The position numbers and the translations under genes were made by a program. Below, piece by piece: positions 1-12,060 of a DNA stretch of 64,000 bases. The DNA comes from Castanea sativa (lineage: Eukaryota > Streptophyta > Magnoliopsida > Fagales > Fagaceae), in contig NC_134014.1 of NCBI RefSeq assembly GCF_040712315.1, positions 10,634,244 to 10,698,243 on the forward strand. Direction: 5' to 3'. The notes below the pieces were generated by a model. It ran no database searches. It had not been told where the DNA came from and saw nothing but the letters and a program-made list of their open reading frames with translations. The stretch's first letter is position 1. Each line of letters opens with the position of its first letter.

Positions 1-645
1 CAATTTTTTTTTAGCTTTTTCTTTTTGCTTGAAAGTAATGTTATGAATACCATTTTGAACCATGTTTTAGTTTGTTTAGTGGAATTGGATATTTCGGTAC
101 CGATCTATTTCGACGTACCGTTTCAAGGTTTTTCGGTGTTTCTAAAAAAAATTGAAAATAATATATATTTATATTTTCTTATACAACATAAAATTATTGA
201 TCCAAATAAGTAAACCTCAAACAAAACAAATCATTTAGTTTTTCTTTTTTGACATTCAAATCATTTAGTTATTACATAACAATTACTGTTTTAGAATATT
301 AAAACATAAATATGTTATTAAATAATGAAAAACAACAACCAAAAATATTACAATAAGAGTGTATATATGTATATCAACCCACTACAAAACTGCTTTACAT
401 AGTTTTTTTTTTTTGGGTCTTTTATAATTTGTATTCACTTAATTGTAAGGGACCACAGACCACTACCCCAATTCAATGCCACGGCCCCATCCACCTTACA
501 CTAAGAGACAATAGCCAATCAGCAATTTCAACAAAATTACATATTTTTATATTTACATACACAAAAAGACAAAAGCTAAGCAATTTATATCGTCAAAAGA
601 TAAGTCTAAGTCACAAGACTCACAACACAAGTTAGACTATGAGTA

Positions 646-649
<4 letters not shown>
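1..649. other. AT-rich sequence, no feature recognised
   Basis: I see no coding similarity, terminal repeats or RNA gene. Short open frames here have low-complexity composition and no domain. Confidence 0.5.

Positions 650-728
<79 letters not shown>
650..728. repeat. (GA)n microsatellite
   Basis: About 79 bp of uninterrupted GA dinucleotides. The open frame across it on the minus strand simply reads Ser-Leu repeats. Confidence 0.97.
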
Positions 729-730
<2 letters not shown>

Positions 731-1289
731 GAAATACCTTGATGTTGCCTGAGGTCAGGGGCGGCGCTGCCGCGGCACGTTGAAAGCTGAGGTTCTTATT
801 TCCTGATCTCGCTTTTGTCGTTGCCGATCTCGCAATCTTCGACCTAGACCAAGTCAATCTCTGATCTCGCCGTCGCAGTGTTGCTGAGGACCAAAATCTG
901 CCTTGCTGAGTCTTTTTTTTTTGTTGAGAATAGCTACCTTCCTTGCTGAGTCGCTGTCGCTACTGAGAAGTGACTCAAGTGAGGACGTGAGGTTCTTATT
1001 AGGTTAGGAATTGTTTTAGTTTAAAATATGATTGGGTAATGGGTAATTTATATTTGTTGAGAATCCGTGGGTTTGCTCTTTGCTGGGTTTGCTCTTTGTT
1101 GGGCTTGCACCGATTAGTTTATTTATTTATTTTGAGAATCTGTGGTTTTTGTTTTAAGTATATTGGGCTTTTTTTCCTAATGGGCTTGCCTGTTACAATT
1201 TTTTTTTTTTTGGTTGAAAGTAGAACATATATATATATATATATATTTATTTTATTTTATTTTATTTTATTTGAGGGTGTTCCTAATTT

Positions 1290-1341
1290 TGATTGAGGGT
1301 GTTCCTGGGAACACCCTGACATGAACGTGGCACCGCCACTG
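1290..1341. mobile_element. hAT-type terminus (remnant)
   Basis: The interval ends in TGGCACCGCCACTG, the complement of a CAGTGGCGG-type hAT terminus. Just inside is a 9-bp inverted repeat (GGGTGTTCC/GGAACACCC) near 1296-1315. A similar start, CAGGGGCGGCGCTG, occurs at 756, but I found no matching 8-bp target duplication. The element's extent (perhaps 756-1341) is therefore uncertain. Confidence 0.35.
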
Positions 1342-2335
1342 TGTAGAGATATATAGAATGTTTTAAATTTGAAAAATAAAAATTAGATATCAATTTAGGT
1401 AAGAAAAAACGGTTTGCAATCAAAGAAAATGACAGGTGCAAAATCCTTTAGATAAGTTGCAGTTCATAAGTTATAATTGAAATAATACCACTTTCACGTA
1501 TATCTACTACTAATGCTATTTTTATTAAGCATCAATTAACAATCATAAAATAAATTAAAGAAATGCTAAAATTAATATCAATTTTTTCTACAAGAGGTTT
1601 ATAAGTTTGACATGATAGTAAATATGATTGAGCCACAACATAATTTAATAATTTTTAATTATTTATCTTTCTAACATGTTTAAAAATTGACACATAAAGC
1701 ATGACAAAATAGTTTTTTAGTCCAATTCGTTCCAATAAGTCCACATAGATACATTAGATTCATTTTAGTCCAATTTGTTCCATTCAGTCCACTTAGATTC
1801 ATTCGGTCCATTTTGGACTAATGGGCCTTAAATTAATTCTTTTTATAGATTTCATTTTTTTAGTTTTGGGTACGAAAATTATTTTTTTTCTTCTTAATTT
1901 TTGAGTTAAAAATTATGAAATTCTATTTTATTTGTGCCAAATTCTTTAGTTTTGGGTTAAAAAACAAAAACAAAATAGGTATTAGAACTTAGAGGTACAA
2001 ACCCTAAAACAATACAAATGGTAAATATTCAAAAGATTGCCTTGAAATTCAAGTTTCAATAATATAGACATTATGCTTATATTTGAAAAAAAAATTCTAC
2101 AATTCTAAAATTATATAATAATTTAAACTTAATGTAACGTGTCACATGCATTTCATGAAATGAGAGTTTACTTTTTATTTATTTATAAATATTCTTGGAT
2201 ATATTCAAATTAGTTAACTAGTTATGGTATATATATTTTTTAAATCCTTTTAATAACATCTTCTCCATTTATATAAAACAATATTATAATTATGTAATTT
2301 AAATATTTTTAGTAAATTACGTTTTTAAATTATGT
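1341..2335. repeat. Two-part dispersed repeat, copy 1 (parts a and b)
   Basis: Part a (1,341-1,712) is nearly collinear with 21,901-22,253. A more diverged relative lies at 18,140-18,720. Part b (about 1,719-2,335) is collinear with about 30,318-30,915 and begins with small internal repeats of a GTCCACTTAGAT-like phrase. No coding content was seen. These are probably pieces of one or two old non-autonomous transposons; I cannot place the termini. Confidence 0.75.
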
Positions 2336-2739
2336 TTTTTTTATAAGATATTACAAAGTTATATTAAGACAAATATAAGTATGCTACTAAATTGAAATAT
2401 AAAAACAAATAATTTAGTATACATAACCATTTTTTTAGTTCCCGAATTTTTTGTTCAAATTCTTAATATACCACATGTACCTTTACTTACAATTTTGTGT
2501 CATATTTTAACTAAGTTTTTTGTTTTTGAAAAAAAAAAAAAAATTCAAGGCAAATGAAAAACATACATATTTATGTAGTACAAGAATTAGTATTACAAAA
2601 AAGGAAAAGACTTACGTCCAGTATTTAAATGTTATTTCTTAGGTTTTCCTCTTAAGATTCTGCCATGTGAATTTTTTCTCATAGAATGAAAATGTATTTT
2701 TAATTAAGCTGCTACAAAAAAAAGAGTACTAACAAGGGT

Positions 2740-3330
2740 AAAATGCCCTCACAAAAATTTAAATATTGTCGCAAAATGTTATTAGCAAGGACATATAGCA
2801 CTCGAAGGCCGTCGTATTTGCTCTTGTTGCTAGAGATTTTGTGACCATACATTCACAAATAGATAATTTATGAGAGTAATCCACTATCGTTACTAAATAT
2901 ATTACCAAACAACAATTAGCGAGGGGAAGTAATCGTCGTTAACCACTATTTGTGAGGACCTTTATACTCTCACAATTAGTTATTTGTGAATTTCAAATTA
3001 ACGACATACTTTTTAAAAACAAATAATAGCGTTGCTAAAATTTATTTATGAGAGCTTTTAACCTCTTGCAACTTATTTTTAGCAAGGAGAAGTAGTCGTT
3101 GGACAACTATTTGTGAGGATTTTTATACCCTCGCAATTAATTATTTACAAATTTCAAATTAACAATGAAACAAATAACGATGTCGTTAAAATTTATTTGT
3201 GAGGGATTTTAACCCCTCGCAATTAGTTAGGAATAATAGTGACAACATTAAGCTGTCACTTAAAACGTTTTTGAAAGGGGTTAATGAGCATCGCTATTCT
3301 ATAAATTGCGAGGGACTTTGTTGTCACTAT
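2740..3330. repeat. CACTA-type left subterminal repeats
   Basis: Alternating direct and inverted short motifs (CTCGCAATTA, ATTTGTGAGG, GCGAGGG) fill this stretch. A segment of roughly 150-190 bp occurs twice (from about 2,935 and 3,095). En/Spm-like elements bind their own regulatory protein at such arrays. Confidence 0.55.
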
Positions 3331-3627
3331 AAAATTATTTATGATCAAATTTTTATGTTATCAATGATAATATTTTATATGATTTTTGAAATTTTATTTA
3401 TTTATTTATTTTTAATTTATTTTATATCATTTTTGTTTAACTATCATATTACAATAGTACAATTATTACTAAAAATTGATACAATAGTACAATAATTACT
3501 AAAAATTGATCCATCGAAAGATAAAAATTCATATAAGTTCATACCTTAAAATATAGAATATACAAAGAAATCTTGAAGTTAAACCTTGTTTCAAATTTAA
3601 ACAACTAGAATTATGACAAGATCTATA
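3331..3627. other. AT-rich stretch with a short tandem duplication
   Basis: Mostly AT-rich, nothing coding. A 30-bp phrase beginning ACAATAGTACAAT is repeated in tandem at 3,451-3,510. Confidence 0.6.
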
Positions 3628-6600
3628 TTAGTATTCCTTTGAGTCACCCTCCAAGCTATTTTCAACCTCCTTGTTATTGTTTGAGTTGTCCTCTTCATCT
3701 CTGCTAGTACCATCCTTAAAAAAAAAAAAGAAAAAAAAAAAGCATTAAACATGAGTTAAAATAAAACAATTAAAGTGAATTTGTATTTGTATCAATGCTT
3801 CAATAAATAAGTACATATATTACTATATCAAATCTAATCATATAATAATATATCATAAACAACAGTAATAATTTTTTTTTTAATTTAACAACGATAATAA
3901 CTTAATTTGATTACTTAAACCACAATCAAAATTAAATATAAATTAAAATAATATAACAATTTCGGATTTATGTGCAACAGGCAATAAGGCCCTCCACACA
4001 ATCCAAAGCTTGAAGTCAGGAAAAATATATCTTGGCCCTTGAAGTTAACAAAAGTGAAACTTCAAGTCCAAACCTAGCCACTGGTTACAACAGGTTCACC
4101 CAATGCAAACCTTGGCCAATACTATTAATTATTGTCAGTAGTAATTTTGTCCTAAAACTAAAAGATAGGATAGGCCAAACCATCAAACAAGGATGCTTCT
4201 ATGATGGTCTTGGAAGAGAAAAAAAACACCAAGGCATAGTGTTGTTAAAAGCGTTGAGTGCACTTAAGCGCAAAGGCCTCCTGGAGCCTAGGCGCAAAGC
4301 GTAAGCGCGCGCCTGATCGATGTGAAGCGCACATTTAAAAAAATAATAATAAATTAAATTTTTTTTATTAATGATCAATACAACAATCAAGTGATCAATT
4401 AATCATATAAATTACAATAAAACATTTTATATAATTTATATAACATTTATATAATTCTTTTGTGCTTTACAAAATATATACAACTATTATATTTGATGGC
4501 CATGATTACAAAACATGGTTGAATCAAAATAAAAGTATAAAACCAAGAAGACAAAGGCTAACAAGTACTAGAATGTTAAGTACTGTTAATCTTTGTGAGT
4601 GCCTGGTTTAGCGTTTGTTTGTGTGGTTGTGGTTAAAAGTTCAAAAATATCTAAAGAGATAGGTTTAGGTGTATGGTAGCACACCAAACTATTAGTTTTT
4701 ATATATATTAAATCAATGGCTTATATCAAACATATTTATATCTAATAGCTAAAAATCAAATCAGGAATTAAAAAAAAAATATATTACAAAAAGCTCAAAA
4801 AAGCGCGCTTTGCGCTTAATAAAAAAGCTCAAAAAAGCGCGCTTTTGTGAGGGCACTTCGCTTTAGAGGGAAAAAGCCCCAAGGGCTTTGCGCTTTGCAC
4901 TTAAGCGTGCTTTAATCGCGTTTTTAACGACACTGCCAAGGCACTTCATGAACAATAGGGAGAGACCCTTAACAGTACATGAAGACAAGGGGTCAAAGCT
5001 GTGGTTTTACTAGTAGAAACAAAACAAGAAGCAATCAATGTAAACATAACTAATTGTGAGGGTATACCATGTAAACATAACACATGCCAACATGAGTAAT
5101 ATGCTTTTTTATATATATAAAAGTTGGGTTGGAGTTATTATAAAAGAAAAAAAAAAAGTTGGGTTAGAGTTATACCATGTGTACTTAGAACCCAAACCAT
5201 ATATATTGTGTCCTTAAGAGTTATTATAATGTTGATTTTTCTGTTTCAAGTTTTATAACTGATATCTAAGGTAAATTCATGTATACGCATGAAAATCTCA
5301 AAAGCATAGTATCTCCATAAGATTGATTGGTGAAAATTTTAACTTGGAGACCTTAACTTATCATCTAACACCAATACATGCATCTTACTATATTAAACCT
5401 CTATGGAGCACAGAGCATACTCTAGTTCCTGCATATGTACCTTATATACAATTCATAAGCCATGCAAAACCATGCACATGGTCATGACAAGTAATGAAGA
5501 TGCACATGGTGATATGTTATAGCACCTGTAATGGTTAATATGAACCAGCAGCTTCAATCTCAAATAGTTCTCCGCCATTAAAGAACTTCTTTCCAACTCA
5601 AAATATAATACATTCAAATTACTAATATAACTTGTTACAAACTTACAATGTTCGCTTCCGCAGTTTCATTCATAGCAGTACCATCACGGTGAGAATACGC
5701 CACTTCATACATCTCACCTCTCTCTATTTGCTTGCCATTCTTGTTTGCCTACAATATGGTCAGTACATTCGGCATATTAAAGCAAGGGTGTCGATTCAGT
5801 GGTGTCGAATCACATCTATTTCTACTTTAGAACGCAAAATAATATATGCTTTGTTAATTTTTGCATGTTATTAATATATATAATGTTGTTCTTACAATGC
5901 TATCCGCCGTCTGGGCATAGCTTCTGGATCCCAGCGTATGCAACTCCATCTACTTCGCACGCCGCTCTTTGTTATCTTTAGACAGGTCCTACGAACATTT
6001 CAACAAAGTCACTACCAATTACAATAACAAGCTAATATATAATACTCTTGAGCACAGAACCTATGAAAGCAAAACATTTATACTACTGTAACAACTTAGC
6101 TCTCTCTCTTTCTCTCTCTCATCCCCATTATTACTTTTGCATTTTGCAAGTAATATTTTCCTTCAGTATATACCATGTGTAAAGTTGAATTAACACATGT
6201 CACATTTTCAACGTAATAACAAACTTGCATAAAGCTTTAAACAAGTAATAAAGAAACCCCTTTTACCGTAGCTTTTTGCCTAGTACCTAAATGGCTTTCC
6301 AGCACCGATTCTTGTATTGTTGTGGCACTGAAGGCCAACGAACATAACTGATTGGGCACATGTCATACCTTCTTGCTATTGTTCCCAGCCACCTTGCCTA
6401 AGACCCACCTGCTTTATTTACTTGCAAGAACAGTTTTTTCCCCGGTGGCATATTCCAAATGTCGTCAAACTGGTAAGGCCCACGTTTATTGGGTACATTG
6501 TCTGCTCCAGATGCGGGTACGTCCTCAGGATCTATTAAACCACCAACAAGTTGCATCAAATTACAATGAAACACAAAAGAATGAAATGTCAAGAAACTAG

Positions 6601-6937
6601 CCATTGGGATGCTTAGATATTCCAAAAAACATATAAGTAAGTTTATATTGTATCCTTATTAGTATAAGGGTATTTAATGACAATATTAATATATATTCAG
6701 TCATAATCCTCAAAATGTATGACAAGTGATGAGGGTCATGTGGGTCTAAATCTCAACTATCTAGCCACATACAAAAATACACCAACCTGGTGGTTATGTC
6801 TCGTCATCACTCCCCTGGGAATGTCGTCTATCATCATCAGTCGGAGGAGCTTGTTGCCGTGATTGTACTACATTCGACCCCACACGTGAAGAGCTCTCAC
6901 CAGGCTCAATGAACTCAAGTCGCCGCTTCCTCCCCAT
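3628..6937 (-). pseudogene. Broken plant En/Spm-family transposase-associated gene (Transposase_24-like)
   Basis: Multi-exon remnant read on the minus strand. Exon 1 (6937-6787) starts with Met and a basic MGRKRRLEF sequence, and ends at a CAG|GT donor. Exon 2 (6531 to about 6267) keeps frame across the junction and holds NKRGPYQFDDIW, KARW-type and LGTIAR-like segments, then YKNRCWKAI. Exon 5988-5896 contains HTLGSRSYAQ. Exon 5748-5647 contains GEMYEVAYSHRDG and NETAEANI. A last acidic exon (3714-3628) ends in TAA. The order and wording fit the plant Ptta/En/Spm transposase family (PF03004), the accessory protein of CACTA elements. Middle exons between 5,646 and 3,715 are not resolved and are interrupted by a hAT. 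Nonsense codons lie at 6794-6796, 6398-6400, 6287-6289 and 5950-5952, so it cannot make a full protein. The splice model is by eye. Confidence 0.75.
4237..4935. mobile_element. Non-autonomous hAT element, 699 bp
   Basis: An 8-bp direct repeat CCAAGGCA flanks it (4,229-4,236 and 4,936-4,943). Terminal inverted repeats are TAGTGTTGTTAAAAGCG and CGTTTTTAACGACACTG, matching at 14 of 17 positions. Subterminal sequence is rich in GCGCTTTGCGCTTAAG-like motifs on both sides. No transposase ORF. It interrupts an intron-like part of the broken CACTA gene. Confidence 0.88.
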
Positions 6938-9825
6938 TCCTGTGTGCAATACCTAAACAATATAAGCTTGTTAGTTATAAAAAACATAATGTTACATATA
7001 CATAAATCGTAGGTTAACTGATCTAAATTTCTAGGAAAAGTAGTTCATTACTTAACATATCTCTGGCTAGCAATATTAGCTAGGAGATAGGGCATAACAG
7101 TAGACTACATGAGTAAGCTGTAAGCACATTTTACAAATTGTCTTAAAATAGTGGAACTTCCTATGTGACCAAAATTCTCTCTATCCTAAGTAAAAGCCAC
7201 TTCCCTAGTGAGTAATGTGACTTCTGTCCACTGCCCTAGTGAGTAATGTGACTTCCGTGGCTAGATAATCATATTAGACAGTAAGACTTAGCATATATTT
7301 TTAATTTTTTGTTTCAAAAAGTAATTTGAGGGGTGCAGGAAAAGCATTAGAAAAATCATTACCAGAAGCATCAGAATGCCAATCATAAATGAGAAGAAGA
7401 ATGGAGCAAAGGCTTTAAAACACTGCACCAAAACATCTAAACCACAAGCAAGATAGTTCATTTTAAGTCCAAAATGTAATTATAACACCTTCAATCTTCA
7501 AAGCAAGTTAAAGAATTGACCGTCCTATGTGGCTAATGGTTCCATAATATTGATCCAAGTAAACTTACATTAAGTTCATATAATTGGATTTAAAATCAAA
7601 GAGCCTTAAAACTACTTTGACATCAAGACAGACTTATAAGTAAATGGTAATAGTTGAGGATATTTATCCTCAATGAAGCAAACAGATGCAAGCAGAAGGT
7701 GCAGACAATCAATGTGTAGAGCCTTCTTGATGTGTAAGGTAATTGTATTTGGGAAGCTCTTGCTTATATAAGTTCTTAAAGGATTTCTAGTCAAACTAAT
7801 CAAGCTGAAAGAGAGAAGCATAAAAAAGCAATTAGGTATGAATCTGGATATCTTACATGTCATATACATAATAAACATCATAGTGAAACAAAAATTTTCA
7901 ATCTCAGACAGCCGATGCATAGAATTTTTTTATTACCTTGTGATTGATGTAAAAAAGTAACAATCTCTTCCATAATTGTAGTGCTTATGGATTAAAATGT
8001 GTTGCTTAGGAAGGTATTGACTTACAAGCACATATGGCAGCAGCTAGGAAACTAGAAGCACATGACCTCACAGTCCTACCATTTTTTCCCCCCTCCCTTT
8101 TGCTGCTAATGGAAAAGAGAAGGGAGAGGGAGGGTTGGTTCTTCAACTGAAAGGACCCCCTTTAAGTGGTGCAGATGCCTAAATTTTTAAGTCAATAAAG
8201 TGTATGCAAAATGCAACGCCCGTCTATCAAAACCAGTGACCAAAAGGAGTAGTTTTAGTCTTACTATGGGGTCTCCTAATTGAAATGTAGCTGATCAGAC
8301 CTAAAATCTTCAACATGGCCCCATTTTGACATAAACCTCTATTCGAATCTTACTGCAATCTATTGGCTATTTTGCTTTACAGAAAATCTTCTAAGAATTT
8401 GTATGGACCAGAATTACAAACAAAAGAAACAATCAGAGAACACTTTCACATAGCTAAAAGGGTATCCAATTTGTTGAGAGAAGAGGTGCAAGTTGTCAAT
8501 GTATACCAATACAATGCCTTGTTCTACACTATTAATCCAATAAACATTTTCGTTCCACAATATTTCAGAACTACTAGTATCATTTTTGATTGACACTGAC
8601 ACCCAAAAAACAGCATCCAAGCATTTTTAACTTTAATTTAGCATCATAGAAAATATGCTATTCCCAAAATGGATTAAAAATATCAAAACTTTAAAATTTC
8701 CTAAACGTCCAAGAATCAATCATACCCCTTTGGAATACCCCAAAGGCTGAACCAACAAAACCATCTTAATCAGCTAAAATTGATAAATATTAGTATTACC
8801 CAAATATCAATTCTAAGAGTAAATAGTGTAATCATAAACATCTTACGAAATGAATCAAAAGTCAGATATAAATATAAATATTTTCTTTTTTTGCAATTGG
8901 GTACCTGGCAAATTGCTTGTTTCGTGTAATGAGTAAAGGCTAATGAACATAGAGTATTACCTAAACCTCATTTGTGCTTGTCATGCAAGCCATTGATAGT
9001 GCGATTACACCTAGACAAAGAGGCCAACCTTTCAAACATCCACTTTCTAGTTCATATAATGTGTGGTCAAGAACCAACAACATACAAAAGACAAAGAAAA
9101 AAGAATATCAACAACAAGAGCTAATACGAAATTGCAAACAAGAATTAAACTATCATAATTGAATGTAATACTAAAATAAAGTGATACCTGAAATCTGCCA
9201 CCTCCTACCCTTTACAGTCTCCACACTTGATGGTCCTCAAGTTTCTGGAGAAAAAAAAAAGGGTATGATTATTGCTAAAAAGTGCAATTAAGAACTTTAA
9301 ATAAACAAATACTAACAATGGTATTTTAGGAACAGAACCAAAGAAGAGAACCCATATTACGTCTAGGTGCAATTGTAAATCCATTATTTGCATCTACATT
9401 CTTATTATTGCTTTAATAGGTACAATCACACTCAAAAAAAAAAAAAAAAAAGTCAACGCAATTTTCGTATACCCTGGTAAATAACAACCCATGGTTTTTT
9501 TTTTTTTTTTTTAAATAGCAACCCAAAAAATACGGCACAACTTCTAGTAACCAATGAATATCATTAATAATTGTGTTTGTGAACTCCTCAAGAATCCTAA
9601 ACTACGAAAATAACACTCTAACGTTACCAAAAACTTTTTTTGGCCAAATAGCTGGTTGGAGATTTTGAAGATTCGGAGATAAGAAGCTTCTGAGACCAAA
9701 ATCCCCTTTTTCAACCTCCCGAAACCCAAATCTCCAAATCACTAAACCTAAAAGCAAATCAAAACCCATTTTCAGAGAAGACATAGAGAGAAAGAAATCG
9801 AATGAGAGAGAGAGAGAGAGAACAA
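6938..9825 (-). other. Probable intron or leader of the CACTA gene; no exon recognised
   Basis: No domain seen in either strand. If the leader at 9,826-9,960 belongs to the transposase gene, this stretch would be its first intron plus degraded sequence. Poly-A/T tracts at 9,431-9,450 and 9,495-9,512 suggest small retroinsertions, but no termini are clear. Confidence 0.3.
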
Positions 9826-9960
9826 ACCTGCTGCCGTCGGAGTCCACGTCGCCGGAGTGTGTGGGAGGGAGGGAGAATGAGGTAGAGAGTGTTTGGGAAT
9901 TCTGATGGTTTGGTTAGAGTGAGAGAGTAAAGTGTTTAAATTTTGGTGGGAACCGAAGAG
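9826..9960 (-). promoter_or_regulatory. Candidate 5' leader with splice donor for the CACTA gene
   Basis: Read on the minus strand, a GC-richer CT-repeat leader (CCGGCGACGTGGACTCCGAC) runs into GGCAGCAG|GTTTGTTC, a good splice-donor context. It lies upstream of the transposase-like gene and next to CACTA-like subterminal motifs, as expected for a CACTA gene leader. No TATA box was assigned. Confidence 0.35.
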
Positions 9961-9984
9961 TTTTAGAGGGAATTCAGCAGATTT

Positions 9985-10120
9985 TTATTATGACAACATT
10001 TTGACCTATTATAGCGGATTTAAAGCTGCCGCAATAAAGAGAGAGTAGGCTAAGGTTTATTGTGACGGGAATATTACTTGTTGTGGCGAAAATCAAGCCC
10101 GCCTTAATAACTCTTTACGG
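9985..10120. repeat. CACTA-like subterminal motif cluster (second type)
   Basis: Motifs such as TAGCGGATTTAAAGCTGCCGC, GTGACGGGAATATT and AAGCCCGCCTTAATAA form inverted pairs around TTATTGYG spacers. This style is seen in the ends of other plant CACTA elements and differs from the motifs at 2.7-3.3 kb. Confidence 0.4.
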
Positions 10121-10480
10121 ATTTTTTAAATAAAATAATATTTAATACTTCAAATTAATAAAATATAATTCAATAATTAAAAAAATATAATTTAATCCTA
10201 CAAATTAAAAAATATATAATTTATTACTTCAAATTACTAAAATAAAATTTAATACTACAATTGTCAATAAAATATAATTTACTAATTAATAACAATATAA
10301 TTAAATACTTCCAATTATGTAAATATATTTTAATACTACAAATTAATTGGGTATAATTTAATAATTAATAAGATTTAATATAATACTTCAAATTAATAAA
10401 ATATAATTTAACACTACAAATTAATAAAATAAAATATTTTAATTAATAAAAATAGATTTTAATAATTCAATTTAACAAAA
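10121..10480. repeat. Degenerate AT-rich tandem repeat, left part
   Basis: A unit of roughly 27-30 bp, close to TAATACTTCAAATTAATAAA, recurs with drift. The same repeat resumes at 13,465, immediately after the Helitron end. The two parts are therefore one array split by insertion. Confidence 0.75.

Positions 10481-10482
<2 letters not shown>

Positions 10483-10537
<55 letters not shown>
10483..10537. repeat. (TA)n microsatellite
   Basis: About 55 bp of TA dinucleotides at the left edge of the inferred Helitron. Confidence 0.95.
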
Positions 10538-10543
<6 letters not shown>

Positions 10544-10925
10544 GCCTTGAAACTCCCACAATTTTCCATGTCACCACTATTTACTTTTTCTTTTTATCTG
10601 CCACATCATTTTTATTTTTTTGCTCCAATTCCAGTTAGAACACGTCTTTATTTCTCTCTTTTCGTAACCCTTCTTTGCCAAAACCCACATTTCATCATTG
10701 ACTCAAATAAAAGCTGCCTCCATAAACTCTAAACCTTCAACAACCCTAAAGGTTGTAGCCAGCGTCTCCCTCTGCCTCCGAGAAAGTTGCTATGCCTTCT
10801 AGTCTTCCAGAGGCTTTATTCTCTCTCTGGCTACAATCTCTCCAAGTATATAATCCACTACATACATATATTTTTAATGTTTACGATAGAGACTAAGGTA
10901 CCAGCATAAGCAAGTGATACAGTTG

Positions 10926-12060
10926 CTGGGTTGCACCGACACGCCATTTTTGGCATCGTGTCGGTGTCCGACACGTATCGGACACCGGAACCGGTACGAT
11001 TCGCCGGACTCCGGTGTCCAAGCAGTGTCTCTTTTTTTTTTTTTTTTTCGCTTCTCCGACACGGCACCGACACGGCTCCGACGCGGCGCCGACGCGGCTC
11101 TGACGCGGCGCCGACACGGCAGCAGTGGAAAAAAAAAAGAAAAAAGAGAAGAAAATCACAGATTCTCAAGTCGACCGAAACCCACATCTCGGATTCTCAA
11201 TTTCTCACTTCTCAACCCACCCACCCTCCCTCCGACCTCTCGCCGCCGCCGCCGCTGCCGTTGCCCTCTGTCCATCGCCGGAGCTAGATCGGGCCGATCG
11301 GCGAGCTCCATAGACGTCGCCGCCGTGCCCGGTCCTTCCCGATCTCTCTCTCTCTCGGCGTGGACATCGGGTCCCCGACCTCCATTAACGTCCCGTCTCT
11401 CTCTCTCGTTGTTGTTTTTTTTTTTCTTTTCTTTTCTTTTAGATATTTGGCCGGTGACGTTTGGGTCATTGGGTGAACGGATCAGTTATAAATAGTCACT
11501 TATTATAAGTGACTATTTATAAGCACAACGTGCTTTTGCTTTTTTTTTTTTTTTTTTTTTTTAAAAACCACTAAAAATTTAACTTTGTGAGAGTGGGATA
11601 TAATGTAATGTTATTATTGTCATTATGTGCCAAATATAATGTTGTTAATTGTTATAATATAATATTGTTATTTCTATAGTTTTATTAATTTATTAAAGTT
11701 AAACTTAAATATTATAGATGATTTTACTAAAATAAATACTGAAAGTATAAATTGAAAATGAATATGATAGCTTTTGAATGTAGCTTATTTAAACTTTTGG
11801 TTTGTACTTTAAACATTTTATGTGTATTATTGTACTACTTTGAGTGTTAGTTTACTTATTTGTAGTTCTTAGATAATTTAAATTCTAGACATAAACGTAT
11901 TTTATGACTAAAAATATGCCTAAATATAAAATTTAATTAATTATTTAATTGCCGTGTCCATGCCGTGTCGTGTCCTTGTTTTTCAAAAATTGCCGTATCG
12001 CCGTATCAGTGTCCGTGTCGTGTCCGTGTCCGTGTCCGTGTCCGTGTCCGTGCATCATAG
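10926..12060. mobile_element. Non-autonomous hAT element, 1,135 bp
   Basis: An 8-bp target duplication TACAGTTG lies at 10,918-10,925 and 12,061-12,068. Imperfect terminal repeats are CTGGGTTGCACCGACACG and the complement of CGTGTCCGTGCATCATAG (14 of 18 positions). Subterminal GTGTCGG/CCGTGTC motifs are dense, with a (TGTCCG)n run at 12,010-12,051. The GC-rich middle (about 11,150-11,460) looks like a captured gene leader, but no product is identifiable. Confidence 0.85.
11486..11522. repeat. 17-bp perfect inverted repeat, 3-bp loop
   Basis: TTATAAATAGTCACTTA (11,486-11,502), spacer TTA, then its exact complement (11,506-11,522). It sits inside the hAT at 10,926-12,060. Confidence 0.95.

Noticed and set aside
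606..857. 83-codon minus-strand frame
   Set aside because: Mostly (Leu-Ser)n from the GA microsatellite.
756..1341. Complete hAT from CAGGGGCGG (756) to CCGCCACTG (1,341)
   Set aside because: No 8-bp target duplication and weak similarity between the ends. Only the right terminus is reported.
10858..11495. Several overlapping open frames on both strands, up to 193 codons
   Set aside because: They lie wholly inside a hAT, are Arg/Ser/Pro-rich from GC-rich repeats, and none has a domain.
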